Shown: positions 32,866 to 40,957, numbered from the stretch's first letter. The stretch is DNA of 64,000 nt from Saccharomonospora amisosensis (GCF_011761185.1 NZ_JAAOYM010000002.1:372001-436000), one strand, 5' to 3'. The notes: a model not told the origin generated them from the letters alone. Made by a program: numbers and translations.

Positions 32866-34011
32866 TCAGTTCACCACCTTCAGCTCGCGCGGTGTGTTGG
32901 TGAGCGGTTCGGCGCCGTCCTGAGTGACCAGCACGGTGTCCGACATGACGTGCCCCGGCAGCCACGACATCAGGTGGAAGGTCATGCCCGGTGCCACCCG
33001 CACCCGCCCACCCGGGCGGATGCCGAGCACCTCGCCACCGCCCACCCAGCTGGGCGGGAAGCCGATCCCGACGAGGTAGCCGCAGTGGTGCCTCGGTGTC
33101 GGCGCACCCGTGGCCCGCTGCCAGGCGGCGTACACCTCGCCGGTGAGCACGCCCGGCCGCAGGGCGGCGAGCGCCGCGTGCCACCCCGCGAGCGCCACGG
33201 CGTGCGCTCTCGCCGCACCATCGGGAAGCCTGCCGATGTAGACGGTCCTGCTCAACGGCGCGTGGTAGCGAAGGTGGCACCCGGAAAGCTCGATGAACAG
33301 CCCGCTGCCTGGTTCCAGCTGCCGCTGCGCCCAGGACACGTGTTCCTGGTCGAGCAGCCGCAGCGGGCGGATCATGGGCACGAACCCCGGCTGCTGTCCG
33401 CCACCGGAGACCATGGTGTGCTGGACCGTGGCGGCCACCTCGTGCTCGCCGACGCCGGTGCCCGCCGTGGCGATCCCCGCGGCCATCGCGGCGTCGGAGA
33501 GGGCGGCGGCGAAGCGCATGTGCTCCACCTCGGTGGTCGACTTGACCGCCATGGCCTCGCTGAGCAGTGGTGTCGCGTCCAGCCATTCGCGGTCGGGCAG
33601 CGCTTCCCTGATACGGCTGTGGATCGCGGGTGGGAAGAACATCGCCGCGTCCTCGGTGCCGACCCGGCCGTGTGGGGCAGCCGTACCCCCGATGGCGAGT
33701 GCGGCGGCGGTGGCCGGGTCGGTTCCGTCGCCGAACGGCACGTGCTCGCAGTGCGGAACCTGCGCTCGCACCGTCGAGCGTTCCATCTCCCTTGTCACCA
33801 GGGCGAGATCGCCACGCAGCGGTACGACGAGGAGCGTGAACGCGAAGTAGCCGTGGTGATCGAGTCCGGTCAGGTAGTAGATGGCCTCCGGGCTGGCGAC
33901 GGCGACGGCGTCGAGTCGCAGCAGCCGCATTCGCTCCCGCAGCGAGGCCAGCCGTCGGGAGTGTTCCTGGTTCGCCACGGGCGGGCGCGCGGGCAGCAGT
34001 TCGGCGGTCAC
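32866..34011 (-). CDS. M24-family (pita-bread) hydrolase, creatinase-like, no metal ligands
   Basis: 381 residues from GTG 34011. N-terminal creatinase domain (RRLASLRERMRLLRLDAVAV, IYYLTGLDHHGYFAFTLLVV), then the pita-bread domain. The five metal ligands of the aminopeptidase-P type are replaced: FIELSGCHLRYHAPLSRT has Glu and Pro where the two Asp sit, TFHLMSW has no Glu, and MSDTVLVTQDG has Ser for the last Glu. This resembles non-metal creatinase or ectoine-hydrolase (DoeA) types rather than peptidases. Operon with the enolase-superfamily gene; likely regulated by the divergent LysR protein. Confidence 0.8.
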   Translation of the reverse strand: MTAELLPARPPVANQEHSRRLASLRERMRLLRLDAVAVASPEAIYYLTGLDHHGYFAFTLLVVPLRGDLALVTREMERSTVRAQVPHCEHVPFGDGTDPATAAALAIGGTAAPHGRVGTEDAAMFFPPAIHSRIREALPDREWLDATPLLSEAMAVKSTTEVEHMRFAAALSDAAMAAGIATAGTGVGEHEVAATVQHTMVSGGGQQPGFVPMIRPLRLLDQEHVSWAQRQLEPGSGLFIELSGCHLRYHAPLSRTVYIGRLPDGAARAHAVALAGWHAALAALRPGVLTGEVYAAWQRATGAPTPRHHCGYLVGIGFPPSWVGGGEVLGIRPGGRVRVAPGMTFHLMSWLPGHVMSDTVLVTQDGAEPLTNTPRELKVVN

Positions 34012-34057
34012 AGCGCCAGGATGTGGTCGCCAAGCCGTAAGAACAAGCGATGATATT

Positions 34058-34066
34058 TGACGGTCA
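34058..34066. promoter_or_regulatory. possible LysR-type binding site
   Basis: TGACGGTCA is a 9-bp palindrome in the 71-bp gap between the divergent M24-type and lysR genes, 16 bp before the lysR ATG. LysR proteins usually bind such gaps. Support is only the position and the short symmetry. Confidence 0.3.
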
Positions 34067-34082
34067 GCGTTAGAATTTCCGA

Positions 34083-34994
34083 ATGCTTGAGGTCCGCAGG
34101 CTGCGGCTGCTCAGGGAACTCGCGCGGCACGGGACCATCGCCGCGACCGCGCGGGTCTGCTCGCTGAGCCCGTCCGCGGTCTCTCAGCAGCTCTCGCTGC
34201 TCGAGCGGGAGGCCGGTACGGCGTTGCTGCTGCGGGAGGGCCGCACGCTTACCCTCACGGAGGCCGCCAGGGTGCTCGTCGAGCACACCGAGGAGATCCT
34301 CGCCGAGCTGGAACGCGCGCGGGCCGAGGTAGCGGCGCTGACCTCCACCGTGAGTGGTGTGCTGCGCGTGGCCGCGTTCCCCACGGCCGCGCGGGTGCTC
34401 GTTCCCGGTGCGATAGCGCGGTGCCGCGCTCGCCACCCCGACCTGCGCATCCGACTCACCGAGGCGCAACTGCCCGATGCGATCACCGCGTTGCAGGGTG
34501 GGCACGTGGACCTGGCGCTGGTCTACGGCTACAGCCTGCTGCCCCGGGTCAGGGAGGCCGGGGTGGAGATCCACCGATTGCTCGACGAACCGCTGCTGGC
34601 CGCACTCCCCGCCGGGCTGCGGTCGGGGGAGGGGACGCTGGCGCTGGCCGAGCTGGCCGACCAGCCCTGGATCGCCGCCGACCGTGACGACGACCTGCAC
34701 GAGATGCTGCGCAGAGCCTGCGGGCTGGCGGGTTTCGTCCCCAGGCTGGATTTCACCAGCTCCGACTACACCGTGATCTTCGCGCTGGTCGAGGCCGGGC
34801 TCGGGGTGTCGCTGGTGCCCCGCCTCGCCTTCGAGTCGATGTCCGCCGACGTGCGGCTGTGGGAGGTCGCCCAACCGTCGCTCAGCCGCACGGTCGGCGC
34901 GGCGATCAGGGCGGGCAGCGGTCGCAATCCCGCGATCGCCGCCATGCTGGCGGCGCTGCACCGGGTGGCCGACGAGCTACCGGAAACTGCGTAG
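34083..34994 (+). CDS. LysR-family regulator
   Basis: 303 residues. HTH LRLLRELARHGTIAATARVC with LSPSAVSQQLSLLEREAGTA, then a linker helix and the two-subdomain periplasmic-binding-like ligand domain (VLRVAAFPTAARVLVPGAIA, VDLALVYGYSLL, GVSLVPRLAFE). It reads away from the enolase/creatinase-like operon; by the usual LysR arrangement it activates or represses that operon in response to a small substrate. Confidence 0.9.
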   Translation: MLEVRRLRLLRELARHGTIAATARVCSLSPSAVSQQLSLLEREAGTALLLREGRTLTLTEAARVLVEHTEEILAELERARAEVAALTSTVSGVLRVAAFPTAARVLVPGAIARCRARHPDLRIRLTEAQLPDAITALQGGHVDLALVYGYSLLPRVREAGVEIHRLLDEPLLAALPAGLRSGEGTLALAELADQPWIAADRDDDLHEMLRRACGLAGFVPRLDFTSSDYTVIFALVEAGLGVSLVPRLAFESMSADVRLWEVAQPSLSRTVGAAIRAGSGRNPAIAAMLAALHRVADELPETA

Positions 34995-35004
34995 GCTGTC
35001 CGTC

Positions 35005-35385
35005 GTGATCTGTCCCAAGTGCCAGAACGTGATGAAGACCGTCAACAAGTCCGGCATCCACATCGAACAGTGCGAAGGCTGCCGTGGCATCTTCCTCGAC
35101 CACGGTGAGCTCGAGCAGGTCGTCAACGCGGAGAACGCCTACTACGGTGCCCCCGCCGCGCCGCCGCCGTACCGCCCCGCGGGCGGGCCGCAGCCGCCCG
35201 TCGCCCCGCCACCACCCATGCATCACGGCGGGTATCGCGACTCACCGGCGCCGTACCGGGGTGGCGGCTACTACAAGGACTCGCCCAAGCCGTATCGGGG
35301 CGGCTACGGCGACTCGCCGAAGCCCTACGGGCACGGCTACGGCCACCGCCGTAAGCGCAGCTTCCTAGAGAACCTGTTCGACTGA
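35005..35385 (+). CDS. TFIIB-type zinc-ribbon protein with repetitive tail
   Basis: 126 residues from GTG 35005. The N-terminus is a zinc ribbon (CPKCQNVMKTVNKSGIHIEQ, then CEGCRGIFLDHGELE) of the zf-TFIIB kind. The rest is a Pro/Gly/Tyr-rich low-complexity tail with three copies of a DSPxPYRGG-like repeat (YRDSPAPYRGG, YKDSPKPYRGG, YGDSPKPYG) and a basic end. Function unknown. Followed 5 bp later by another zinc-ribbon protein, so probably cotranscribed. Confidence 0.8.
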   Translation: MICPKCQNVMKTVNKSGIHIEQCEGCRGIFLDHGELEQVVNAENAYYGAPAAPPPYRPAGGPQPPVAPPPPMHHGGYRDSPAPYRGGGYYKDSPKPYRGGYGDSPKPYGHGYGHRRKRSFLENLFD

Positions 35386-35390
35386 CCGCG

Positions 35391-36020
35391 TTGCTCGATC
35401 CGACGATCTGCCCCTCCTGCGGTGACCGGGCCGAAGCACCGACGGTGCGGCAGGGGCTACTGGTGTGCGCCGAGTGTGGGCACAGCTGGCCGTTCCGGCG
35501 GCTGCCGTTGCTCGCGCTCACCGGCCCGAGTGGGGCAGGCAAGTCCACCGTCGGTCCCCTGCTGGCCGAGCGGTTGAGTGACCGGGTAGTCGTGCTGGAA
35601 CAGGACGTGCTGTGGACCGGCGGCCTGCGCGACGACGTGGACGGCCATCCCACTTTCCGCGCCACGTGGTTGCGGATGGCGGCGATGATCCACCAGAGCG
35701 GCAGGCCGGTGGTGCTGTGCGGGACGGTGGTGCCGCCGGAGTTCGAGCCGCTGCCGGAGCGGGTGCTGTTCTCCGGTATCCACTACCTGGCGCTGGCGGC
35801 GGAGCCAGACGTGCTGGCGCGGCGGCTGCGGGCGCGACCCCGCTGGCGAGGCTGGGACGAGGAACGTATCGCCGAGATGCTGCGGTTCAACGACTGGCTG
35901 CGGCAGCAGGCCGCCGGGCTCTTCCCGCCGGTGGAATTGCTCGACACCACGCGAACCGCGCTGGAGGAGACGGTGGAGAAGGTCGTGGCCTGGGTGGAGC
36001 AGGTGCTCGCGACGGACTGA
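35391..36020 (+). CDS. zinc-ribbon P-loop kinase-like protein
   Basis: 209 residues from TTG 35391 (the frame has no better start; spacing from the previous gene is 5 bp). CPSCGDRAEAP and CAECGHSW make an N-terminal zinc ribbon; a P-loop follows in LALTGPSGAGKSTVGPLLAE (about residues 41-60). LEQDVLW gives the second-strand Asp and ALAAEPDVLARRLRARPRWR the Arg-rich lid. It resembles small AAA_33 or nucleotide-kinase-like proteins. The substrate is unknown. Fusing a ribbon to a kinase of this kind is unusual in my experience. Confidence 0.75.
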   Translation: MLDPTICPSCGDRAEAPTVRQGLLVCAECGHSWPFRRLPLLALTGPSGAGKSTVGPLLAERLSDRVVVLEQDVLWTGGLRDDVDGHPTFRATWLRMAAMIHQSGRPVVLCGTVVPPEFEPLPERVLFSGIHYLALAAEPDVLARRLRARPRWRGWDEERIAEMLRFNDWLRQQAAGLFPPVELLDTTRTALEETVEKVVAWVEQVLATD

Positions 36021-36025
36021 GCGTG

Positions 36026-37189
36026 TCACTCGCCAAGCGGCCAGGCGTGTTCGCCGAGTGAGAAGAACTGCCGCTGCGGCGTCACCGTGACGGCGAAGTC
36101 GTGCCGCGCGGGCTCGCCCAGCGCCAGCCACCGCTGGTAGGCGCGCTCGACAAGGTCCCACAGCCTGCGCTGCCCGCCCTGCTCGACGACGCGCTCGTCA
36201 CCGGCCGTTCGGTAGCCTGCCCAGGAGCCGTCGGCGTGCACCAGGTAGGTGGTGTCGGTGGCTGTGGTGCCTGTTCCTTCGCTGTCCCTGCCGATCGTCA
36301 CCAGCAGTCCGGGGATCTCCAGACTGACGAAGAACTCGAACGGGCTCGCCGGGTCGAGCACGGTGCCGAGCGACAGTTCCGTGGTCCGGCGCGTGTCGGC
36401 TTCACCACCGCGAGCCAGTACCTCGGCCGCCTCCGCTTCCCGGTGTGCGCGCATCGGCATGAACCTGCCGTCCTGCGCGAGCACCGTTCCGTGGCCGCTG
36501 GGGCCTTCCCCCGCGGCGAGCAGCACGAGACCCGCGCCGATCGGCCGGTTCAACGTCGTCAGCACCAGTCCACCCGCCACGGTCTGCTCCAGCCAGGCGG
36601 TGGGAATGTGCGAGACCGAGCACGTGGCCAGCACGCGGTCGTACGGCGCGCCCTCGGGGTGGCCCAGCTCCCCGTCGCCGAGTACGCAGTCGGGCTGGTA
36701 GCCGATGGCCGCCAGTGCCGCGCGGGCGGAGAGCAGCAACCCGGAGTCGACGTCTACAGTGGACACCAGCTCCGCGCCGAGCCGGTGGCACAGCAGTGCC
36801 GCGTTGTAGCCGGTGCCCGTGCCGATCTCCAGCACGCGCCGGCCCTGCGTGACACACAGTTCCTGCAGCATCACCGCCATGATCGTCGGCATGCTCGACG
36901 AGCAGGTCGGGGTGCCTCGCACCGGCCCTTCCCGCCTCGCGAGCGACCACTTGCCGTCCTCGCCGTCGAGTTGGGTGACCAGCACGCTGTCGGAGTAGAC
37001 GGTGGCCAGCCAGCCGGGGTCCCCCGAGGCGATGGCGGCCCAGCCCTCGCCTCGGGGCAGGAAGTAGTGGGGCACGAACACGTGCCGTGGCACCTGGCGG
37101 AAAGCCTCGATCCAGTGAGGGTCGGTCAGCACGCCGTCGCGGCGCAGCGCCTCGACCATGCGCCTGCGTTGCCGAGCCGCGGAGCCCAT
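36026..37189 (-). CDS. protein-L-isoaspartate methyltransferase-like protein
   Basis: 387 residues from ATG 37189 (a GTG precedes it by one codon). The PCMT-type domain covers roughly the first 230 residues: VPRHVFVPHYFL, SSSMPTIMAVMLQELC, VLEIGTGTGYNAALLCHRLG (motif I), DRVLATCSVSHIPTAWLEQ. The remaining 150 residues are unique to this subgroup (EFFVSLEIPGLLVTIG, ERAYQRWLALGEP). It may methylate isoaspartates or, as in related actinomycete proteins, modify a peptide; no peptide precursor gene is seen. Convergent with the kinase-like gene; divergent from the XRE gene. Confidence 0.85.
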   Translation of the reverse strand: MGSAARQRRRMVEALRRDGVLTDPHWIEAFRQVPRHVFVPHYFLPRGEGWAAIASGDPGWLATVYSDSVLVTQLDGEDGKWSLARREGPVRGTPTCSSSMPTIMAVMLQELCVTQGRRVLEIGTGTGYNAALLCHRLGAELVSTVDVDSGLLLSARAALAAIGYQPDCVLGDGELGHPEGAPYDRVLATCSVSHIPTAWLEQTVAGGLVLTTLNRPIGAGLVLLAAGEGPSGHGTVLAQDGRFMPMRAHREAEAAEVLARGGEADTRRTTELSLGTVLDPASPFEFFVSLEIPGLLVTIGRDSEGTGTTATDTTYLVHADGSWAGYRTAGDERVVEQGGQRRLWDLVERAYQRWLALGEPARHDFAVTVTPQRQFFSLGEHAWPLGE

Positions 37190-37222
37190 CACCCAACACT
37201 AGTGCCAATGCCATCCGAAAGG

Positions 37223-37241
37223 TGCAAGCTGAGTGCTTGCA
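37223..37241. promoter_or_regulatory. candidate operator TGCAAGC-N5-GCTTGCA
   Basis: Two exact 7-bp arms separated by five bases lie between the divergent methyltransferase and XRE genes, 51 bp before the XRE start. It is the natural autoregulatory site for the XRE protein that precedes hbhA. Confidence 0.6.
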
Positions 37242-37292
37242 GTAGTTAGCACCCGGGCGTACCGTGGGAAATGCGCGAGGAGGTGCAAGGAG

Positions 37293-37724
37293 TTGAAGGA
37301 AACACCGGCCGCGGAGGGCAACGGCGCATCCACCACTCCGATGGACAAGGTGGCCGACATCGGCCGCGACATCGGGGAGTACATCCGCCTGCAGCGCAAC
37401 AACGCCAAGATCTCCCTGCGGCAGTTGTCGAAGCTGGCCGGCGTGTCGAACCCCTATCTCAGCCAGATCGAGCGAGGGGTGCGCAAACCAAGCGCGGAGA
37501 TCCTGCAGCAGATCGCCAAGGGGTTGCGCATCTCGGCGGAGGCGCTCTACGTGCAGGCAGGGCTGCTCGACCTGCCCTCGGGCGGACCGGTGCCCGACGC
37601 CATCCGCGCCGACACCGAGCTTTCCGAGCGCCAGAAGCAGGTGCTGCTCGACGTCTACGAGTCCTTCCGTCGCGAGAACCGGGCAGCGCGCACATCCGAC
37701 ACCGACACCCAACCCGAGGAGTGA
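37293..37724 (+). CDS. XRE regulator upstream of hbhA
   Basis: 143 residues from TTG 37293, nine bases after GAGGAGG (37277-37283); this spacing favours TTG over the ATG at 37341. HTH: IGRDIGEYIRLQRNNAKISL then LRQLSKLAGVSNPYLSQIER. A short C-terminal helical tail (SERQKQVLLDVYESFRRENR) follows. The order XRE, then hbhA, then DUF2516 matches Rv0474-Rv0475-Rv0476 of M. tuberculosis. The next gene starts 5 bp after its stop, so it probably regulates its own operon. Confidence 0.9.
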   Translation: MKETPAAEGNGASTTPMDKVADIGRDIGEYIRLQRNNAKISLRQLSKLAGVSNPYLSQIERGVRKPSAEILQQIAKGLRISAEALYVQAGLLDLPSGGPVPDAIRADTELSERQKQVLLDVYESFRRENRAARTSDTDTQPEE

Positions 37725-37729
37725 TCCTG

Positions 37730-38443
37730 ATGGCGACTACCAAGCCCGATGACGTCCGAAAGGCCGTCAACACCGCATTCGAACAGATCAAGACGTCGAT
37801 GCTCGCCGCGCTGGGCGCTGGCAACCTGGCGGGTCAGGCCGTCGCCGACGCCGTGGCCAAGGCCAGGGCGCGAGTGAACGAGAGCAGCGAGGTCGCGCGC
37901 AAGAACATCGAGGAGCTGCCCTCGGACGTGGAGGGCCTTCGCGAGCGCCTCGATCCAACGGAGCTGCGCAAGCTGCTCGACGAGTACACCGACGCCGCGC
38001 TGAAGCTGTACCACCAGCTCGCGGAGTCCGGTGAGCAGACGTGGGAGCGGTTCGTGTCGCAGCCGCAGGTCAAGCGCAGCATCGAGCAGTTGGAGGAGGC
38101 ACTGCAGGCCGCCCAGGAGCGGGTCGACGAGGTGGCCTCCGACGCCCGCGAGCGCATGGACGAGGTGGTCTCCATGGTGGCGGGACGCACCAGGCAGGCA
38201 GGTGAGCGGGCAGGCACGGTGACCGAGGACGTCGCCGACAAGGTCGCCGACCGGATAGTGGAGCAGGCACCGGCCGCCGAGGCGCCCGCCGAGCCCGCGA
38301 AGGCGCCGCAAAAGGCGGCGCAGCAGCGCAAGCCCGCGAAGACCCAGGCGAAGACCACGAAGGCCGCCGCCCGCGACACCGGCGCACGCACCAGTTCAAC
38401 CCCGAGGAAGCCGCAGGGCGGCTCGCGCAAGAGCGGCGAGTGA
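37730..38443 (+). CDS. hbhA: heparin-binding hemagglutinin-like protein
   Basis: 237 residues. The N-terminal two thirds are long amphipathic helices of HbhA type (DDVRKAVNTAFEQIKTSMLA, DPTELRKLLDEYTDAALKLY). The last 70 residues are Lys/Ala/Pro-rich (AKAPQKAAQQRKPAKTQAK and similar), the part that binds heparin in mycobacteria. It is longer than the 199-residue mycobacterial protein because of this tail. There is no signal peptide, as in HbhA. SD CGAGGAG lies nine bases upstream. Confidence 0.85.
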   Translation: MATTKPDDVRKAVNTAFEQIKTSMLAALGAGNLAGQAVADAVAKARARVNESSEVARKNIEELPSDVEGLRERLDPTELRKLLDEYTDAALKLYHQLAESGEQTWERFVSQPQVKRSIEQLEEALQAAQERVDEVASDARERMDEVVSMVAGRTRQAGERAGTVTEDVADKVADRIVEQAPAAEAPAEPAKAPQKAAQQRKPAKTQAKTTKAAARDTGARTSSTPRKPQGGSRKSGE

Positions 38444-38526
38444 GTAGCAGGCGGCTCACCGGCCCCGGCGCCGCGACCCGGTGCCGGGGCCACCGCCGCC
38501 GCGGCGGTCTGACGTAGGGTGGATGA

Positions 38527-38823
38527 GTGCCGTTCCTCGCGCAATGGATTGTCTGGGTCATCGACTGGGCCGGTACGCTCGTCGGCCTGGTCGCGTTCGC
38601 GCACGCCGTCATGCAGAGATCGGACGCCTACACCGCCGCCGACCGGATGACCAAGCCGGTTTGGCTGGCCATCACCGGCGGGGCGACGGTCGCCATGCTG
38701 CTGTTCAGCTTCTTCGGTATCGGGATGATCTTCTGGCTGGCGGGCATCGTCGCCGCACTGGTTTACATCGTCGATGTTCGCCCCAAGCTCATCGAAGTCC
38801 AGCGCGGCGGTCAGAGCTGGTGA
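38527..38823 (+). CDS. DUF2516 membrane protein
   Basis: 98 residues from GTG 38527. Three hydrophobic helices (WIVWVIDWAGTLVGLVAFAH, VWLAITGGATVAMLLFSFFG, MIFWLAGIVAALVYIVDVRP) and a conserved RSDAYTAADRMTKP loop. The third gene of the Rv0474-0476-like order, 83 bp after hbhA. Function unknown. Confidence 0.88.
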   Translation: MPFLAQWIVWVIDWAGTLVGLVAFAHAVMQRSDAYTAADRMTKPVWLAITGGATVAMLLFSFFGIGMIFWLAGIVAALVYIVDVRPKLIEVQRGGQSW

Positions 38824-38847
38824 TCCCGGCTTGAGTACGGTAGCGCT

Positions 38848-39387
38848 GTGAGCACGTGGAACATCGCAGGAACCCTCACGCCGGTCCCGGCCACTGAGCA
38901 CACCGAGCTGGTGGCCGAACCCGTCGCCAAGGTGCTGGCCACACTCGGCGAGCCGGTCGGTCTCGTGGAGATCGACCCGGAACTCGCCGACACAGCGGAG
39001 TTCTGCGCCACCTACTCATCCCCGCTGTCGGCCTCGGCCAACTGCGTCGTGGTAGCTGGCAAGCGCGCGGGAGAAACCCGCTACGCCGCCGCACTCGTAC
39101 TGGCCACCACCCGCGCCGACGTGAACAACGTCATCAGGCGCAGGCTGGACGTACGCAAGGCGTCGTTCGCGCCGATGGCGGAGGCGGTGGAACTCACCGG
39201 CATGGAATACGGCGGGATCACCCCGGTCGGGCTGCCAGGCGACTGGCCGATCCTGGTGGACAAGGCGGTCGCCGACTCGCCGGAGTTGGTGATCGGCAGC
39301 GGTCTGCGGAAGAGCAAGCTCCTCGTCACCGGCACGCTCCTGGCATCGCTTCCGGGTGCCGAGGTGATCGAGGGCCTGGCAAGGTAA
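38848..39387 (+). CDS. YbaK/ProX-type aminoacyl-tRNA editing domain protein
   Basis: 179 residues. The YbaK/EbsC fold is visible in CVVVAGKRAGETRYAAALVL, VRKASFAPMAEAVELTG, GGITPVGLPGDWPILVD and ELVIGSGLRKSKLLVTGTLL. The catalytic Lys of the family is the one in the VRKASF segment. It would free-hydrolyse mischarged tRNAs in trans. It starts the block that replaces mycobacterial deoC and neighbours here. Confidence 0.85.
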   Translation: MSTWNIAGTLTPVPATEHTELVAEPVAKVLATLGEPVGLVEIDPELADTAEFCATYSSPLSASANCVVVAGKRAGETRYAAALVLATTRADVNNVIRRRLDVRKASFAPMAEAVELTGMEYGGITPVGLPGDWPILVDKAVADSPELVIGSGLRKSKLLVTGTLLASLPGAEVIEGLAR

Positions 39388-39420
39388 CCGGCGAAGTAGG
39401 CGAGAGGAGCCCAGCAGCCC

Positions 39421-39864
39421 ATGGGTACGGTCACTGCCACCGCCGAGCGGACGATCGACGCTCCCGCGGACCGGGTGCGGGAATTGGTCCGCGACTACAG
39501 CCAGACGAGACCGGAGATCCTCACCGAGCACTACCGCGACTACCAGGTGGTCGAGGGCGGTTCCGGAGCGGGCACGGTCGCGCGCTGGAAGCTGCAGGCG
39601 ACCTCCAAGCGGGTACGGGACGTCGCGGCCACGATCAGTGAGCCACAGCCGGGCACCGTCGTGGAAACCGACGCCAACTCCAGCATGGTCACCACCTGGA
39701 CGGTGCGGGAACGTGACGGCCGCAGTTTGGTTCGCATCGAGACGTCCTGGCAGGGCGCGGGCGGTATCGGTGGCTTCTTCGAGAAGACCTTCGCCCCCTC
39801 GGGACTGCGCCGCATCTACGACGGCGTGTTGGCCAACCTCGAGCAGCGGTCGCGGCAGTCCTGA
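39421..39864 (+). CDS. SRPBCC (polyketide-cyclase-like) protein
   Basis: 147 residues from ATG 39421. The START/Bet v1-type fold is seen in TVTATAERTIDAPADRVREL, GSGAGTVARWKLQATSKRVR and LVRIETSWQGAGGIGGFFEK with the long C-terminal helix RRIYDGVLANLEQ. A hydrophobic cavity protein for a lipid or aromatic ligand. Its TGA overlaps the next ATG by one base, so the oxidoreductase is cotranscribed. Confidence 0.85.
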   Translation: MGTVTATAERTIDAPADRVRELVRDYSQTRPEILTEHYRDYQVVEGGSGAGTVARWKLQATSKRVRDVAATISEPQPGTVVETDANSSMVTTWTVRERDGRSLVRIETSWQGAGGIGGFFEKTFAPSGLRRIYDGVLANLEQRSRQS

Positions 39865-40868
39865 TGGCGGCGACCGAGGTCAGGCTCGCTTCGCGGCCAC
39901 ACGGTATGCCGACGGAAGCCAACTTCGACGTCGTGGACACCGAGGTACCAAGCCCAGGCCCGGGTGAGGTGCTGGTACGCAACACGTGGTTGTCGGTTGA
40001 CCCGTACATGCGGGGCCGGATGAGTTCGGCGAAGTCCTACGCCGAGCCCTACGAGGTCGGCAAGGTCATGCACGGCGGCGCGATCGGCGAGGTGGTGGAG
40101 TCTCGCTTCGACGGGCTCGCCCCCGGCGATGTCGTGCTGCACGGCCTTGGCTGGCGCACGCACGCCGTCGTGGCAGGTAAGCACGCAGGCAAGGTCGACG
40201 TTGAGGCCGCGCCCGTGACGGCCTATCTCGGCGTGCTTGGGCTCACCGGACTCACCGCCTACGCTGGACTGTTCGACGTCGCCGGGTTGAAGGAGGGCGA
40301 CACGGTATTCGTGTCGGCCGCGGCCGGGGCGGTGGGTTCCGTGGCGGGCCAGCTCGCGAAGCTGCACGGCGCCGCCCGCGTGATAGGCAGCGCGGGTTCG
40401 GCGGAGAAGGTTCGCTGGCTCACCGAAGAACTGGGGTTCGACGCCGCCTTCAACTACCGGGACGCGCCCGTGGCCGAACAACTCGCGGCCGCCGCGCCCG
40501 ACGGTGTCGACGTGTACTTCGACAACGTCGGCGGTGAGCACCTGGAAGCGGCCATCGGCTCGCTCAACCCGCACGGGCGTATCGCGGTGTGCGGCATGAT
40601 CTCGGCCTACAACGCGACGGAGCCGCCTGCCGCCCCGCGTAACCTGGCGCAGATCATCGCCAAGCGGTTCACCATGCGCGGATTCCTCGTCGGCGATCAC
40701 TATCACCTGCGGTCGCGGTTCCTCGCCGAGGTCGCGCCCATGGTCGCCGACGGAAGGCTGCGCTACTCCGAGACCGTCGTGGACGGTATCCGCAACGCGC
40801 CGAGGGCGTTTCTGGACCTGCTCGAAGGAGCCAACACCGGAAAGATGCTGGTCCGCCTGCAGGAGTGA
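39864..40868 (+). CDS. zinc-independent NADP-dependent MDR oxidoreductase
   Basis: 334 residues of the leukotriene B4 12-hydroxydehydrogenase/alkenal reductase type: WLSVDPYMRGRMSS, LGVLGLTGLTAYAGLFDVAG, VFVSAAAGAVGSVAGQLAKL (Rossmann motif), VDVYFDNVGGEHLEAAIGSL. Zinc ligands are absent. It reduces activated double bonds. Overlaps the SRPBCC stop by one base. Confidence 0.92.
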   Translation: MAATEVRLASRPHGMPTEANFDVVDTEVPSPGPGEVLVRNTWLSVDPYMRGRMSSAKSYAEPYEVGKVMHGGAIGEVVESRFDGLAPGDVVLHGLGWRTHAVVAGKHAGKVDVEAAPVTAYLGVLGLTGLTAYAGLFDVAGLKEGDTVFVSAAAGAVGSVAGQLAKLHGAARVIGSAGSAEKVRWLTEELGFDAAFNYRDAPVAEQLAAAAPDGVDVYFDNVGGEHLEAAIGSLNPHGRIAVCGMISAYNATEPPAAPRNLAQIIAKRFTMRGFLVGDHYHLRSRFLAEVAPMVADGRLRYSETVVDGIRNAPRAFLDLLEGANTGKMLVRLQE

Positions 40869-40884
40869 CGTAACGGTCGCTGAC

Positions 40885-40904
40885 TGTGCCAAATCTGTGG
40901 CACA
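40885..40904. terminator. inverted repeat TGTGCCA / TGGCACA
   Basis: Two exact 7-bp arms with six bases between, 16 bp after the oxidoreductase stop. It could be a weak terminator or part of the regulatory zone of the ATPase gene that follows. Confidence 0.45.
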
Positions 40905-40919
40905 GAGTTACTAACATCG

Positions 40920-40947
40920 ATGATACTATCATTCATGAAAGTATCAT
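40920..40947. promoter_or_regulatory. 28-bp near-perfect palindrome before the ATPase gene
   Basis: ATGATACT and AGTATCAT are exact outer arms; TCAT and ATGA pair inside. The sequence is A/T-rich compared with everything around it. A 9-mer GAGTTACTA occurs on each side (40905-40913 and 40950-40958). It ends 10 bp before the ATG and could be an operator or overlap the promoter. Confidence 0.6.
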
Positions 40948-40957
40948 TGGAGTTACT

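Noticed and set aside
32119-34053. A 640-residue open plus-strand frame across the enolase-superfamily and M24-type genes
   Set aside because: It crosses two real genes on the other strand and shows no domain, only Arg- and His-rich sequence.
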